DNA of 7,944 bases, from assembly GCA_026990615.1 (NCBI GenBank), contig JALXDB010000094.1, positions 1 to 7,944 of the forward strand, read 5' to 3'. Position numbers and translations under genes: made by a program. The DNA is from Spirochaetota bacterium. Lineage in GTDB: Bacteria; Spirochaetota; B62-G9. This document shows positions 6,459-7,944 of the stretch, in pieces. Under the pieces are notes generated by a model. The model ran no database searches, had not been told where the DNA came from, and saw nothing but the letters and a program-made list of their open reading frames with translations. How positions within the stretch are numbered: the first letter of the stretch is position 1; each line of letters begins with the position of its first letter.

Positions 6459-7944
6459 TTTCCCTGAAATAATCCTCCAGTTGTTCAAATCTACTCGTCA
6501 TCTCCTCTGTTAAAAATCTATGGATTTCCTTTTTCGATACAAGAGAAAGGGCATGCTCGGAGATTTTTACAGCCTCCTCGACTGTAGAGTTGCATAAAAT
6601 ATTGTTTATAAGCGGAATATTCATTATGCTCATACTCAGCTTTCTGTATCCCAGCCCGATAAGAAGCAGGGTATAGAGGGGATCACCTGCCATCTCACCG
6701 CATATGCTCAGATCAAGATTGGCTTTTTTTGATATTTCGGCTATCAATTTTAAAGACCTCAGAATAGCAGGGTGACTCGGATCAAAATCTGATGCAACAA
6801 GCATATTACCCCTGTCGATGGCAAGTGTGTACTGGATTAGATCATTTGTTCCAACACTGATAAAATCTATATATTCTGAGATTCTGTCCAGCAGTATCAC
6901 ACTGGACGGAGTTTCAACCATTATACCTATCGGTATTTCTCTGTACTTAACTCCTGAACTATCGAGTTCTTCTTTAACTTCACCAATTATCTTTCTTATC
7001 TCCTCTATTTCATCCGTATCGTTAATCATAGGAAACATCAGCCTGCAGTTGCCATATACAGACGCCCTGTATATGGCTTTAATCTGAGTTTTGAGCATAT
7101 TAACATTGGAAAGAGCAAACCTTATTCCTCTCCAGCCGAGAAATGGGTTTTTTTCTTCGGGATATTCAACATAAAGGGGCTTTTTATCTCCGCCAATATC
7201 TATCGCCCTTATTGTAACTTCTTTGGGATTCATCTTTTCAAGGGTTTCTCTATATATGTTAAACTGTTCTTCCTCGTCGGGTTCACTGTCCCTGTTTAAA
7301 AATATGTACTCGGTCCTGAAAAGTCCTATTCCGGACAGCACGTTCTCATCTATCAGATCAAGTTCCTCTTCAATGTCCAGATTTGCCATTAAATAAACCT
7401 CTTCTCCGGATTTTAAAATGCACCTGCCTTTCTCCCTGCTTCTTAGTTCCTTCTCATACTTTTCCTGTTTTTTCTCCTTATTAAGGTAAAAATTCAGAGT
7501 TTTTTCTTCCGGATTTATAATTACAGCACCCACGGTGCCGTCCACAATTACCTTTTCCCCGGTTTTAACCTTTTTTGTAATATTCTTAACTCCAACAACA
7601 GCAGGTATATTCAGGTCTCTTGCCATAATAGCAACATGGGAGGTTTTACCGCCTATTTCCGTTACAACGGCCTTCACGCCTAGTTTATAAAAAGATACAA
7701 ATTCAGGTGGAAATATTGTATGGGCTATCACTATAGGGTTTTGTATATATGTTGGAAACTTGAGCTCCTCGCCACCGAGCAGGTTTTTCAGTACTTTTTG
7801 ACCTATGGAGATTACATCCGGAGCCCTTTCACGAAAGTATGCATTGTCGGATCTCTGTAAATTCTCTGCGAGCTCTTCAATAACTTCGTTAAAGATCCAC
7901 TCAATGTTCAAATAGTTCTCCCGGAGTTTTTCCAAAACTTTCTC
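6451..7944 (-). CDS. ptsI: PEP-protein phosphotransferase (PTS enzyme I), N-terminus beyond window edge
   Basis: Takes phosphate from phosphoenolpyruvate and passes it to HPr or an HPr-like carrier. The reading frame is open to the right edge: codons Glu-Lys-Val precede the TTG at 7935, so that TTG is internal. By position of the active histidine, about 85 residues are missing. Visible regions, numbered from 7935: end of the HPr-binding helical domain (1-55); phosphohistidine domain with GGKTSHVAIMAR, active His at 100; then the PEP-binding barrel with GLFRTEY, RAIDIGGDKKPL, NPFLGWRGIRFAL, GIMVETPS, SVGTNDLIQYTLAIDR and ICGEMAGDP (catalytic Cys about 412). All are intact. Whether a GAF domain precedes it (PtsP type) cannot be seen. 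It is the first visible gene of the run ptsI-der-plsY-merR and overlaps der. No HPr gene follows. Confidence 0.94.
   Translation of the reverse strand, partial: EKVLEKLRENYLNIEWIFNEVIEELAENLQRSDNAYFRERAPDVISIGQKVLKNLLGGEELKFPTYIQNPIVIAHTIFPPEFVSFYKLGVKAVVTEIGGKTSHVAIMARDLNIPAVVGVKNITKKVKTGEKVIVDGTVGAVIINPEEKTLNFYLNKEKKQEKYEKELRSREKGRCILKSGEEVYLMANLDIEEELDLIDENVLSGIGLFRTEYIFLNRDSEPDEEEQFNIYRETLEKMNPKEVTIRAIDIGGDKKPLYVEYPEEKNPFLGWRGIRFALSNVNMLKTQIKAIYRASVYGNCRLMFPMINDTDEIEEIRKIIGEVKEELDSSGVKYREIPIGIMVETPSSVILLDRISEYIDFISVGTNDLIQYTLAIDRGNMLVASDFDPSHPAILRSLKLIAEISKKANLDLSICGEMAGDPLYTLLLIGLGYRKLSMSIMNIPLINNILCNSTVEEAVKISEHALSLVSKKEIHRFLTEEMTSRFEQLEDYFRENV

Noticed and set aside
6223..6513. 96-codon open frame on the plus strand
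   Set aside because: Antisense to the first GTPase domain of Der; hydrophobic shadow of conserved codons.
6818..7087. 89-codon open frame on the plus strand
   Set aside because: Antisense to the PEP-binding barrel of enzyme I; Ser/Ile/Leu-rich shadow frame.
1..7944. CRISPR arrays, insertion sequences, tRNA genes, att sites, riboswitches
   Set aside because: No regularly spaced direct repeats, transposase motifs, cloverleaf sequences or known riboswitch cores were seen on reading both strands.

Overview
The window is 7.9 kb of AT-rich, gene-dense bacterial chromosome carrying almost only housekeeping genes. There is no sign of phage, transposon, CRISPR or defence genes. The genes (glutaminyl-tRNA synthetase, a type A RNase P RNA, PlsY, Der, PTS enzyme I, a coiled-coil/zinc-ribbon protein) indicate a bacterium. 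Low GC, Lys/Ile/Glu-rich proteins and a stand-alone GlnRS fit a deep-branching or delta-proteobacterium-like Gram-negative lineage, but the sequence alone does not fix the taxon.

Layout: (1) 1-1472, minus strand, is glnS, whose C-terminus runs off the left edge. (2) 1473-1670 is a divergent intergenic region with one candidate promoter per strand and a nested inverted repeat. (3) 1671-3226, plus strand, holds a COG1579 coiled-coil/zinc-ribbon gene, an RNase HI gene, and the RNase P RNA gene rnpB. The last 24-26 codons of the RNase HI gene lie inside rnpB. (4) 3261-4199, plus strand, encodes a divergent ParB-like protein that keeps the ParB-type helix-turn-helix but has lost the GERR nucleotide-binding motif. 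(5) 4196-7944, minus strand, is a compact run read ptsI/ptsP (5' end off the right edge), der, plsY, then a small MerR-type regulator. Start and stop codons overlap at the ptsI/der and plsY/merR junctions, and der and plsY are 30 nt apart, so this looks like one operon whose promoter lies outside the window. The two strands meet tail to tail, with the stop codons of the ParB-like and MerR genes overlapping.

Together the genes cover translation (GlnRS, RNase P, Der in ribosome assembly), RNA/DNA hybrid removal (RNase HI), phospholipid synthesis (PlsY) and phosphotransfer (enzyme I). The most interesting points are the physical fusion of the RNase HI reading frame with the catalytic RNA of RNase P, the unusually long perfect P1 stem of that RNA, and the degenerate orphan ParB-like protein just downstream.
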